From assembly GCA_002457435.1 (NCBI GenBank), contig NTLA01000009.1, positions 1 through 64,000 on the forward strand: 64,000 nt of DNA, in the 5' to 3' direction. This DNA is from Acidimicrobiales bacterium MED-G01 (GTDB lineage: Bacteria; Actinomycetota; Acidimicrobiia; Acidimicrobiales; Poriferisodalaceae). The position numbers and the translations under genes are program-made. Below, piece after piece: positions 31,668 through 39,300 of this stretch. The notes below the pieces were generated by a model. That model had not been told where the DNA came from. It saw nothing but the letters and a program-made list of their open reading frames with translations, and searched no databases. Position 1 is the stretch's first letter; each line of letters opens with the position of its first letter.

Positions 31668-33641
31668 CTAGATCACTCGGTCACTGCCGCCATCGATAGG
31701 GATTTGAGCTCCCGTTATTTGACGAAATGAATGACCGCACATAGCTGCCACCAGTTCTCCGACGTCACTGCTCGTTATTTCCTGGCCCAGAAGATTTCTG
31801 CGCTTGTATTCATCTGCGGTAAGCCCATAATTTTCCGCTCTTTGTTCAACAAGTTCTTGCGACCATAAGCCGGTGTCAAATATCCCATCAGGATGAATCG
31901 TATTAACAACGATTCCGTCTTCAGCCCACTCCAGTGCAGCGACGCGTCCCAATTGTGTAACCGCTGCTTTCGAGGCGCTATAAGCAGCCGCACCTTTCCC
32001 TGGGGCCGGAACGTTCTTTGACCCGACTAGCAGTACCCGACCGCCGCTCGGCGCCAAGGTAAGAAATGGATGTGTCACCTGAAGCAAATTAGTAACTCCG
32101 TTCAGGTTCACAGACAAAGTCGTCTCCCAGTCACTTTGAACAATGTCAGCTATCTCATTAGAAGCACCGAAAATTCCTGCAGCAGCAACCACTATGTCGA
32201 TACCTCCGAAATGCTCAACCCCCATGTTGATGGCAGTGGCTAAAGATTCAGGATCCGTGACGTCGGCGGTCAACTCGAGAAACGATGGAGTTGCAGGAGT
32301 TCCCGATGTGTTCAGGTCTATTCCGATAACGGCCGCACCCCGGCTAACGAGAGCTTCGACGCATGCCCGTCCGATTCCAGATGCGGAACCTGTCACCACC
32401 GCCACTTCGCCCGACATAGCAGAGGGTTGCCCTGACTTCGCCAGCTTCGCTTGTTCGAGTTCCCAATACTCAACTTCGAACAGATCTGTTTCTGGAAGAG
32501 CTACAAACCCTCCGAGTCCTTCGGAAGCTTCAATCACATCGATCGTATGCAAGTAAATGTCCGAAACTATTTTGCAGTCACTAATCCTTGCCCCAGCGGT
32601 TAATAGACCCAACTCTGGGTCGAGAACCACTCGGGGAGCAGGATCAAGTTCTTGGACACCGGGGAAACGACCTTGGTTACGTTCGAAGTAACTGTGATAG
32701 TTCGAAACAAACTCATCAATGTTGCGGCCGATGAGCGGAAATTGTTTCGTCCTAATGATGTGATCAGGTGTCGCGGGTCCGCGACAGGCAACATCGGCGA
32801 TGTCAGAACGTGCAGCGAAAACGTTTGCTCGCTGATTTGGAGTTCGAGCTAGCAGCATGGGCCGGCCCGCGGCATTCGACAAATGCCCTCTGAGCGTTGC
32901 CTGGTCCAAGGCAGAGCCCGTCGCATTTGCTGGCGCGGCCATAGTGGCTGAAACGGTTATATCGACTTCTGCCTTTGCCCTTAGGTAATCCTCGGCCTCG
33001 GTGATTACTTCAATCATGTTGTTGTAGGCATGCTCGGTTGTGTCGCCGAAAGTGAATACACCGTGATTCATCAGCACCATCGCGACTGTGTCAGAGTTCG
33101 CCTGTTTTTCGAACTCCAATGCACATGCTTTTGCTAAGTCAAAACCCGGCATTACATAGGGCACGACGACGACGGATTGTCCCCAAAGCTCCCGGACGCG
33201 TTGTTCTCCGTCACTGGTATTGGTTAAAGCCAATGCAGCGTTGGCATGAGTGTGTTGCACCGCTGTGAACGGCAGAGAAGCATGCAAAATCGCTTCGACT
33301 GATGGGTTAGGAGCCGAGGCGTCAAGAAGATTGAGCCTTAACTGATTGACCATTTCGGTATCAGTGAGTGTTGGTAGTTCAGCTAAACGTTTGACGGCTT
33401 CAAGACGAAGTGGGGCGAACCCTTGAGGTTCAATTGTGGCGAGATCCCAACCGCTGCCTTTGACGTACAGCACGTCGACTGGATCACCATGTATGTCGTC
33501 TTCTTGAGCCTTTACAGAAGTGTTCCCGCCGCCGTGAAGTACCAGGGATGGTTCAGCTCCGAGAAGTCTTGACCCATACACACACTCGCCCAGTGCGTCT
33601 GAAAAGATTGAAGCTTCGTTGGCGTTCCACAAATTTTTCAT
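31668..33641 (-). CDS. Bifunctional class II aldolase / short-chain dehydrogenase
   Basis: 657 residues, a natural fusion. Residues 1-400 are a class II (RhaD/FucA-like) sugar-phosphate aldolase domain: LHGGGNTSVKA (about 37-47, phosphate binding), zinc histidines in QHTHANAALAL (about 134) and VLMNHGVFTFG (about 192). Residues 420-657 are a short-chain dehydrogenase: VVTGSASGIGRA (NAD binding), VVAAAGIFGA and the catalytic AYSASKAAV. Such fusions cleave rhamnulose-1-phosphate and oxidise the aldehyde. Here it is the last gene of upp-mtnA-like-aldolase with a 1-base overlap. With an MtnA-type isomerase upstream, the likely substrate is a ketopentose or 5-modified ribulose 1-phosphate, giving DHAP and a C2 aldehyde. 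Substrate is inferred. Confidence 0.9.
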   Translation of the reverse strand: MKNLWNANEASIFSDALGECVYGSRLLGAEPSLVLHGGGNTSVKAQEDDIHGDPVDVLYVKGSGWDLATIEPQGFAPLRLEAVKRLAELPTLTDTEMVNQLRLNLLDASAPNPSVEAILHASLPFTAVQHTHANAALALTNTSDGEQRVRELWGQSVVVVPYVMPGFDLAKACALEFEKQANSDTVAMVLMNHGVFTFGDTTEHAYNNMIEVITEAEDYLRAKAEVDITVSATMAAPANATGSALDQATLRGHLSNAAGRPMLLARTPNQRANVFAARSDIADVACRGPATPDHIIRTKQFPLIGRNIDEFVSNYHSYFERNQGRFPGVQELDPAPRVVLDPELGLLTAGARISDCKIVSDIYLHTIDVIEASEGLGGFVALPETDLFEVEYWELEQAKLAKSGQPSAMSGEVAVVTGSASGIGRACVEALVSRGAAVIGIDLNTSGTPATPSFLELTADVTDPESLATAINMGVEHFGGIDIVVAAAGIFGASNEIADIVQSDWETTLSVNLNGVTNLLQVTHPFLTLAPSGGRVLLVGSKNVPAPGKGAAAYSASKAAVTQLGRVAALEWAEDGIVVNTIHPDGIFDTGLWSQELVEQRAENYGLTADEYKRRNLLGQEITSSDVGELVAAMCGHSFRQITGAQIPIDGGSDRVI

Positions 33642-34696
33642 TAAGAGCCTCTAACTCTCGAAACTGCTTCAGCTATTGAATCTTTAAATGGGGCTCGTAG
33701 CACCCCTGCTTCAGTAATGATTGCCGTGATCAGGTGATTCGGTGTCACGTCAAAAGCAGGATTGGAAGCAGCAACCCCCTTTGGGGTGAGTCTGCTACCG
33801 CGAATCTCATGAACCTCGACTGCATCGCGTTGTTCTATCTCTATGTGGCTTCCACTTGCTAACCCAATGTCGATAGTTGAGGTAGGGGCCGCGACGTAGA
33901 AGGGTATTCCAGCTTCCCGAGACGCGAGAGCGTGCCCAACAGTACCGATCTTGTTTGCAGCGTCGCCGTTGGCTGCGATGCGATCTGCGCCGACGATGTA
34001 GGCATCTACCTGACCGGACAGAACGGTTGAAGCCATTGCGCCGTCTGGAACAACCGTCACGTCTATTCCGGCGTCATCCAATTCCCATGCCGTCAGTCGA
34101 GCACCTTGTAACAAGGGTCGAGTTTCAGACGCTAAGACATGCAGAGGCTCGCCGGCTTCTGCTTTGGCGTACATCGGGGCCAAGGCTGTTCCTGTTCCGG
34201 CTGTTGCCAAGCGGCCTGCGTTGCAGTGGGTTCCGATGACGCTGGCTTCCCGCAACAGTTCATGTCCGAGTCGACCGATCTCGTTGCATGCGGCTTCGTC
34301 TTCGGCAGCAACTGCATGTGCTTCGCGGATCAGCGCCGTTCTAAGTGACGCGAGGTCGCTAGCGCTATTGGTCGCCCGATCGATTACACGGTCGACCGCC
34401 CAACGAAGGTTGACTGCAGTTGGTCTTGCATCGCCTATAAGGGTTCGACATTGCTCAAGCCTGCTTGTCGCCTCTGCGAGAGAACTGGGTTGAACCTCGT
34501 CGAGAGCCACAACCAAAGCTAAGGACCCGAAGGCCCCCAAGGCAGGAGCGCCGCGGATAGCTAGCCGTTGAATCGCATCTACTGCCTGTGCAGCATTTCG
34601 TATCTCAATAATTTTGACTTCTGTGGGTAACAGTGTCTGATCGATGATCTGAATGTGGTCGTTGGCCCACACAGTTGGGGGCGTCCTGCCTTTCAT
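33641..34696 (-). CDS. mtnA: MtnA-like aldose-1-phosphate isomerase (S-methyl-5-thioribose-1-phosphate isomerase family)
   Basis: 351 residues. eIF2B-alpha-like isomerase fold with RGAPALGAFGSLAL (about residue 48), the catalytic cysteine in GTHCNAGRLAT (about 154-164) and the catalytic aspartate in VGADRIAANGDAANKIGT (about 236-253). MtnA converts 5-methylthioribose 1-phosphate to the ribulose form, and relatives use ribose or 5-deoxyribose 1-phosphate. No mtnB-E, mtnK or mtnP genes of methionine salvage are near. Instead a fused aldolase/dehydrogenase follows with a 1-base overlap and upp precedes with a 1-base overlap. A role on nucleoside-derived pentose 1-phosphates or 5'-deoxyadenosine remnants is inferred. 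Confidence 0.9.
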   Translation of the reverse strand: MKGRTPPTVWANDHIQIIDQTLLPTEVKIIEIRNAAQAVDAIQRLAIRGAPALGAFGSLALVVALDEVQPSSLAEATSRLEQCRTLIGDARPTAVNLRWAVDRVIDRATNSASDLASLRTALIREAHAVAAEDEAACNEIGRLGHELLREASVIGTHCNAGRLATAGTGTALAPMYAKAEAGEPLHVLASETRPLLQGARLTAWELDDAGIDVTVVPDGAMASTVLSGQVDAYIVGADRIAANGDAANKIGTVGHALASREAGIPFYVAAPTSTIDIGLASGSHIEIEQRDAVEVHEIRGSRLTPKGVAASNPAFDVTPNHLITAIITEAGVLRAPFKDSIAEAVSRVRGS

Positions 34697-35316
34697 TATT
34701 CAGTTCCATAGAGACGATCACCGGCATCGCCCAGCCCTGGCAGAATGTAACCAACATCATTGAGACCTTGATCAAGGGCTGCAGTAACGACTCGTACATC
34801 TGGATAATGCGTTTGTAGATGAGCTACGCCTTCAGGAGCAGCTACAACGCACATCAATGTGATACTTGCGGGGGCTTCAATGGCCACCCGGTCTAGAGCA
34901 GCGACTGCGCTGTGTCCTGTCGCCAACATTGGATCGACAACTAGTACGTGACGGCCTGACAGCTGCGGAAGTTTTACAAGGTATTCCATTGCCTCCAGGG
35001 TTTCATGGTCTCTTTCGAGGCCAATGAATCCGACGTCAGCGTCAGACAAGATCGTTAAGACTCCGTCGAGTAGGCCGTTCCCCGCGCGGAGTACCGAAAT
35101 GACGACCGGCGTGCCGCCCTCTAGTTGCAGCCCTTTTGTTTTCTCGAGCGGAGTGTGGACAACTATCTCCGTAGTTGGTAAATCCTCGGTGGCATAGGGG
35201 ACCATCAACTGACCGATCTGACGCAATAACCGTCGGAACTCTTCATAATTAGTATCAATAGACCGCAAACGGTCGGTCCAAGCCGTGACTACAGGATGCT
35301 CTACAAGGTTAAACAC
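34696..35316 (-). CDS. upp: Uracil phosphoribosyltransferase
   Basis: 206 residues, standard length. PRPP-binding motif VLVVDPMLATGHSAVAAL (about residue 123-140) and the uracil-site C-terminus GYILPGLGDAGDRLYG are both complete, as is PVVISVLRAGNGLLDG (about 71-86). It makes UMP from uracil and PRPP. First gene of the reverse operon upp-mtnA-aldolase and divergent from psuG, whose product would release uracil; 70 bases separate the two starts, which must hold both promoters. Confidence 0.96.
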   Translation of the reverse strand: MFNLVEHPVVTAWTDRLRSIDTNYEEFRRLLRQIGQLMVPYATEDLPTTEIVVHTPLEKTKGLQLEGGTPVVISVLRAGNGLLDGVLTILSDADVGFIGLERDHETLEAMEYLVKLPQLSGRHVLVVDPMLATGHSAVAALDRVAIEAPASITLMCVVAAPEGVAHLQTHYPDVRVVTAALDQGLNDVGYILPGLGDAGDRLYGTE

Positions 35317-35375
35317 GACCCCACAGTAGAAGCCGGCACGACTAGATGCCGCATGGCTGACATGCTGTAGCCAAT

Positions 35376-35381
35376 AGGAGG
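35376..35381 (+). promoter_or_regulatory. Consensus ribosome binding site of psuG
   Basis: AGGAGG, a perfect Shine-Dalgarno, five bases ahead of the ATG at 35387. Most genes in this window have weak or no such site, so this one stands out and fixes the psuG start. Confidence 0.8.
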
Positions 35382-35386
35382 CTTAA

Positions 35387-36286
35387 ATGATTGAGTTGGG
35401 TGACGAAGTCAGAACCGCTATCGAAGCACATCAGCCGGTTGTAGCCATGGAATCGACGATCTTTTCGAACTTAGGACTGCCATCACCAGCTAATGCTGAG
35501 GCACTGGAATTATGTGTGTCGGCCATTCGCGAGGCAGGAGCAATCCCGGCATTGACAGCGGTGCTCGACGGAGTGATTTGGGCCGGTGTTCCAGAAGAAC
35601 TTTATGAACGCGTGCTTGACTGTTCGGTCAAAGTGGCAGCTCGAAATTTAGCTGCTGCGACTTCGCAACAATTCTCGTCCGGAGTGACCACGGTTTCAGC
35701 GAGTGTTGTTATAGCTGACAGAGTTGGGATTGAAGTCTTTGCAACGGGTGGAATCGGAGGAGTACATCGCGAGAGTGAGCCCACTGGTGACGTCTCAGCG
35801 GACCTGGATGCCATAGCTCGACATCAAGTGATGGTGGTGAGTGCTGGCGCCAAAGCTTTTCTGGACTTACCTCGCACCCTCGAATATCTAGAGACTCAAT
35901 CAGTTCCCGTAGTTGGATGGCAGACCGATGACTTTCCCGCGTTCTATACGCGCAGCTCTGGCCTAGGAGTCACACATCGAGTTGATGATGCGAGGGGTGC
36001 AGCAGATTTTCACCTTGCTCGTCGAACTCTTGACCAAGGGGGCACGCTTCTCGTAGTGCCTATTCCATCGGCTGCTGAGCTTGACCGTGACGAAATTGAT
36101 CAAGCGATCAATAAAAGTCTGGAAGAGGTGCAAGATCGCGGGCTTGTAGGCCCGTTGGTCACACCACACGTACTGGCTGCTGTTGAGAAGGCGACCGAGG
36201 GTGACAGCGTGTCGGCGAACCTTGCCTTAGCGAGACACAATGCCAGTGTTGCGGGGCAAGTCGCTGCGGCGATAGCCGCGCAATGA
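35387..36286 (+). CDS. psuG: Pseudouridine-5'-phosphate glycosidase
   Basis: 299 residues. PsuG splits pseudouridine 5'-phosphate into uracil and ribose 5-phosphate. Motifs: VVAMESTIFSNLGLPSPAN (about residue 17-35, catalytic glutamate in ESTI), TAVLDGVIWAG, FATGGIGGVHRE (about 121-132) and the lysine in SAGAKAFLDLPRTLEYLET (about 146-164). The usual H-G after ESTI is replaced by a longer NLG segment. No pseudouridine kinase gene is adjacent. The uracil released can be used by upp, which is divergent. The ATGA at its end is shared with the start of the TauE-type gene. Confidence 0.93.
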   Translation: MIELGDEVRTAIEAHQPVVAMESTIFSNLGLPSPANAEALELCVSAIREAGAIPALTAVLDGVIWAGVPEELYERVLDCSVKVAARNLAAATSQQFSSGVTTVSASVVIADRVGIEVFATGGIGGVHRESEPTGDVSADLDAIARHQVMVVSAGAKAFLDLPRTLEYLETQSVPVVGWQTDDFPAFYTRSSGLGVTHRVDDARGAADFHLARRTLDQGGTLLVVPIPSAAELDRDEIDQAINKSLEEVQDRGLVGPLVTPHVLAAVEKATEGDSVSANLALARHNASVAGQVAAAIAAQ

Positions 36287-37020
36287 GTGCGTTCGAACTG
36301 TTGGTAGTGGCCCTTGCAGTGATCTTGGGATCACTTGTTAAGGGCACAACCGGTCTTGGGTTACCTCTTACATCAGTGCCAGTAATAGCTTTTTTTGTAG
36401 GTGTTCAAGATGCCGTGGTCATCATGGCTGCGCCTACCGCAGTTAGTAACGCGATGCTGCTGAGAGAGCACCGAAAGGAACTGCGGTCCACTGAGGGTCT
36501 TTTGACGTTCGCCTGTTTGGGATCAATCGGTGCCATTACTGGCGCATGGCTACTCCCTCGAATCAATGATCGATTCCTCTTTCTCCTGTTGGCTTTGCTC
36601 CTCACTTCCTTTTTGGTTTGGAGGTTTACTGCTGCGAAACCGACATGGTCCCCGAGCTTTCAGAAGTGGGGCAAGATGCCTGTCGCACTCACTTGCGGAG
36701 TTGCGCAGGGTGCGACCGGCATCTCCGGCCCACTTGTTGCTGCCTGGTTCCAGGGCTTGGGTGTTTCTCGTGAGCGTTTCGTCGTGTCAAACGCAGCGAT
36801 CTTTCTGTTTGCGGGAATTGGCCAACTCATTACTCTGATTGCCACTGGTCAATGGTCAAATCAAAGAATTTTAGGCGCCTGTATGGCCGCCGTAGTTGTG
36901 GCCGTAGCCCTTCCTTTTGGAATAAGAATCGGCCGCAGCATTGATGCCGCCCGTTTCAACATGGCAGTGAGCACAATCATCACCGTCTGTACGATCAGTT
37001 TGTTGATTCGGGCGTTCTAG
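36283..37020 (+). CDS. TauE/SafE-family permease
   Basis: 245 residues with about eight hydrophobic helices. The N-terminus ALAVILGSLVKGTTGLGLPL and the second repeat GVAQGATGISGPLVAAWF are the two family repeats. These permeases export sulfite or organic anions; nothing here shows the substrate. It overlaps psuG by 4 bases, so it is translated together with it, an unusual partner. It differs clearly from the TauE-type protein at 11773. An alternative is that it exports a nucleobase-breakdown product, which is only a guess. Confidence 0.85.
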   Translation: MSAFELLVVALAVILGSLVKGTTGLGLPLTSVPVIAFFVGVQDAVVIMAAPTAVSNAMLLREHRKELRSTEGLLTFACLGSIGAITGAWLLPRINDRFLFLLLALLLTSFLVWRFTAAKPTWSPSFQKWGKMPVALTCGVAQGATGISGPLVAAWFQGLGVSRERFVVSNAAIFLFAGIGQLITLIATGQWSNQRILGACMAAVVVAVALPFGIRIGRSIDAARFNMAVSTIITVCTISLLIRAF

Positions 37021-37038
37021 GTCGCCGGTAACGTCATC

Positions 37039-38139
37039 ATGGTGAATCGTCTTGTGGCCCTATCGATGCCTGGTGGACATCAGTTCGTTGAAGCCGTCCA
37101 ACGTGTGTGGGATGAAGGCGACGCTGTGCTGCCGGTAGATCAAAGGTTGCCCAAGAAGGCTCAACTCGACTTAATTGCGCAGATGGGAGCTTCGGCCGTG
37201 CTTGACCCGTCAGGGGCCTCATCGCTCGACGGCTGGCCGGTTGAACCGGGTGACGCACTGGTCGTAGCGACTAGTGGCAGTACCGGCCAGCCCAAGGGTG
37301 TTGTCCTCGAACATGGGGCTTTAATCGCTAATGCTGAAGCTACGAACGCCTTTCTGGGAGTTGATCCTGTTGATGATAAATGGCTGGCTTGCCTGCCTTT
37401 GAGTCACGTAGGCGGTTTTTCAGTCATCGTTCGCGCGCTTCACTGTGGGGCCGCACTGGAAGTTCACGATGGTTTTGAAGCTGATCGAGTTATGTCGGCT
37501 GCCCATGGCGGAGTGACGTTAGTTTCACTGGTACCCACGGCGATGCGGCGAATAGATACAGATTTATTTCGGAAGGTTCTGGTCGGTGGTTCTTCTGTTC
37601 CCTCTGATCGCGCTGACAATGTCGTAGCAACCTACGGGATGACCGAAACTGGTAGCGGAGTTGTTTACAACGGGTACCCACTTGAAAATGTTGAATTGCG
37701 CATAGTGGAAGGTCAAGTTCAGATCCGTTGCCCGATGCTGTTCAGGTGTTACCGGAATGGGGACAATCCGAATACCAGAGACGGGTGGTATCCCACTGGT
37801 GATGCCGGCGAATTGGACAGTGAAGGCGTCTTGACCGTGCATGGGCGCATGGGCGACATGATAATCACGGGTGGAGAAAACGTCTGGCCCGTCACGGTTG
37901 AACGCATATTGAGTAAGGCGGCAGGCGTGCGTGAGTGCGCCGTAGTTGGACGGCCCGACGCTGAATGGGGTCAGTCCGTCGTTGCGTTGGTAGTGCCTAG
38001 TACTGTCAGGCCTTCGTTAGCTGAGCTTCGTGAGTTAGTTAAGGACTCTCTGCCTGCGTATTGCGCGCCGCGTTCTATCGAGTTTGTTGAACAACTTCCG
38101 AAAACCTCCTTGGGGAAGCTTCAGCGCCACCTGCTTTAG
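37039..38139 (+). CDS. menE: o-Succinylbenzoate-CoA ligase (short actinobacterial type)
   Basis: 366 residues, shorter than most acyl-CoA ligases but normal for actinobacterial MenE. Adenylation motifs: ATSGSTGQPKGVVLEH (about residue 76-91), ACLPLSHVGG (about 117), ATYGMTETGSG (about 198), GWYPTGDAGELD (about 252) and the C-terminal lysine in KTSLGKLQRHLL. It activates o-succinylbenzoate for naphthoquinone ring closure. It is the plus-strand member of the menaquinone block; menC, menH, menD and menF lie on the other strand from 39301. Starts 18 bases after the TauE gene. Confidence 0.88.
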   Translation: MVNRLVALSMPGGHQFVEAVQRVWDEGDAVLPVDQRLPKKAQLDLIAQMGASAVLDPSGASSLDGWPVEPGDALVVATSGSTGQPKGVVLEHGALIANAEATNAFLGVDPVDDKWLACLPLSHVGGFSVIVRALHCGAALEVHDGFEADRVMSAAHGGVTLVSLVPTAMRRIDTDLFRKVLVGGSSVPSDRADNVVATYGMTETGSGVVYNGYPLENVELRIVEGQVQIRCPMLFRCYRNGDNPNTRDGWYPTGDAGELDSEGVLTVHGRMGDMIITGGENVWPVTVERILSKAAGVRECAVVGRPDAEWGQSVVALVVPSTVRPSLAELRELVKDSLPAYCAPRSIEFVEQLPKTSLGKLQRHLL

Positions 38140-38253
38140 ATTTGCGACCGACAGACGTTAAGTGAACTTTTGGCAGCTCTTCATGCCTAAATGTGCACGA
38201 AACAGTGCCTGCATCTAAGTCCTTAAGGGTTTGAGGTCCGAAGACCGCAAAGA

Positions 38254-38269
38254 CCGCCCCGGAGGGCGG
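38254..38269 (+). terminator. GC-rich hairpin after menE
   Basis: CCGCCC at 38254-38259 and GGGCGG at 38264-38269 with loop CGGA, extendable by flanking bases, then CCTCTC. It lies 115 bases after menE and 21 bases ahead of the small gene at 38291. Nearly identical to the hairpin at 38516, with the same AGGACCGCC/AGACCGCC lead-in. Probably a terminator or RNA-end stabiliser. Confidence 0.6.
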
Positions 38270-38290
38270 CCTCTCATAGGCTGTTAAGCG

Positions 38291-38500
38291 ATGGCTAAAG
38301 ATATTTGGTGGTTGTTACCGGGGTTCTTGGTTCTACTTTCGGCAATGTTTGTGACTGTGAAATCAGGTTTTTCTCAGCGTGACAACTCTGCAAAAACTCG
38401 ACGTGCACGTACGACGCTCAACCCAATTGAACAAAAACGCAAGTTTCCTCGCATGTTTCGCAAGAACAATAGCAACGCCGGTTCAGACCTCTTTCGCTAG
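38291..38500 (+). CDS. Small single-pass membrane protein
   Basis: 69 residues. Residues 5-25 form one hydrophobic helix (WWLLPGFLVLLSAMFVTV), followed by a very basic tail (KTRRARTTLNP, KRKFPRMFRKN). No recognised family. The composition suggests an inner-membrane protein with a positively charged cytoplasmic tail. It is neatly bracketed by two near-identical GC hairpins at 38254 and 38516, which supports it being an independent transcription unit. Reality of the gene is likely but not certain. Confidence 0.5.
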   Translation: MAKDIWWLLPGFLVLLSAMFVTVKSGFSQRDNSAKTRRARTTLNPIEQKRKFPRMFRKNNSNAGSDLFR

Positions 38501-38515
38501 CGCAACGACAAAGGA

Positions 38516-38531
38516 CCGCCCTGAAGGGCGG
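38516..38531 (+). terminator. GC-rich hairpin after the small membrane-protein gene
   Basis: CCGCCC at 38516-38521 and GGGCGG at 38526-38531 with loop TGAA, 15 bases after the stop at 38500 and ahead of the convergent gene ending at 38571. Near repeat of the hairpin at 38254. Likely a bidirectional terminator. Confidence 0.6.
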
Positions 38532-38570
38532 CCTGAGCGAATTGATCAGTATGGCTAGAAAAATCGGTGC

Positions 38571-39173
38571 TTAGCCCATTGACCGGTTTATGGAGCGATT
38601 TGTAATCCGGCCGCCATTGTCAGTCATGAATCCAACAAATTCAGCGTTCTGGGAAAGCTCGGCAGAAGCTGCCAAGTAGCCATCCACTGAATCTGTGTAA
38701 AAGATATTCAGATAAGAACCAGTTTGTTCCCCAGCAGCAACCGCTCGAAGGCTTCGCATGCCGTTCACGCCGTGATTAGATGCGACACCCCACACCAGTT
38801 CATTTAATTGCTTGTTCAAAGCTAGGTCATGGTTAGCGGACTCAGCGGAGACGCCTATTGAATATGCGCCCTCGCCGTTTCCGTGTTCGCCCAGAACTTG
38901 ACCGATATTGAGGGCGATCGGTGACCATCCCGCTGTGCCAAATGCGGACTGCGCTTCAGGGTCGGCGTAGAGGGCTGCTCGTCCAGCGATACTCGCGTCA
39001 ACTGAATCCCAACTCGATGTCGCAATGCCTGCACCGGCAAGCTCACCTGTGAGAATCAGAGACGAGGTGACTCGTGATGAACCTAGAGCCATCAACTTTT
39101 CTTTCACCAGTGGCGCCAGGGTACCTATGTGACTCATATCTGCTGAGCCGACCGAAAAGACCATGTAAGACAC
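38571..39173 (-). CDS. Hypothetical protein
   Basis: About 200 residues. The GTG at 39173 is chosen since AAAGG lies 8 bases ahead; GTG 39182 and ATG 39164 are alternatives. Not recognised. It is soluble-looking and slightly acidic. Two halves each show an alternation of a strand, a helix and an acidic loop (MVFSVGSADMSHIG and LNIFYTDSVDGYLAAS), suggestive of a duplicated ferredoxin-like fold, as in dimeric alpha-beta barrel proteins; this is an impression only. It stands alone between the small membrane protein and menC, and 127 bases separate it from the menC stop. Confidence 0.6.
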   Translation of the reverse strand: MSYMVFSVGSADMSHIGTLAPLVKEKLMALGSSRVTSSLILTGELAGAGIATSSWDSVDASIAGRAALYADPEAQSAFGTAGWSPIALNIGQVLGEHGNGEGAYSIGVSAESANHDLALNKQLNELVWGVASNHGVNGMRSLRAVAAGEQTGSYLNIFYTDSVDGYLAASAELSQNAEFVGFMTDNGGRITNRSINRSMG

Positions 39174-39300
39174 AACTTCCACCTTTCTAGATGTTTGCTA
39201 GTGCATCGACCCTAGCGAAATAGGCATCGCGGCGGCGACTAACTCCGAGGTCCGATACCTGTCGGATGATGGAAGTGTTTCAGAATGTTTTGGTGTTGCC

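Noticed and set aside
33641-34696. Reading the MtnA-like gene as proof of a full methionine salvage pathway
   Set aside because: None of mtnB, C, D, K or P is present nearby; only the isomerase family can be claimed.
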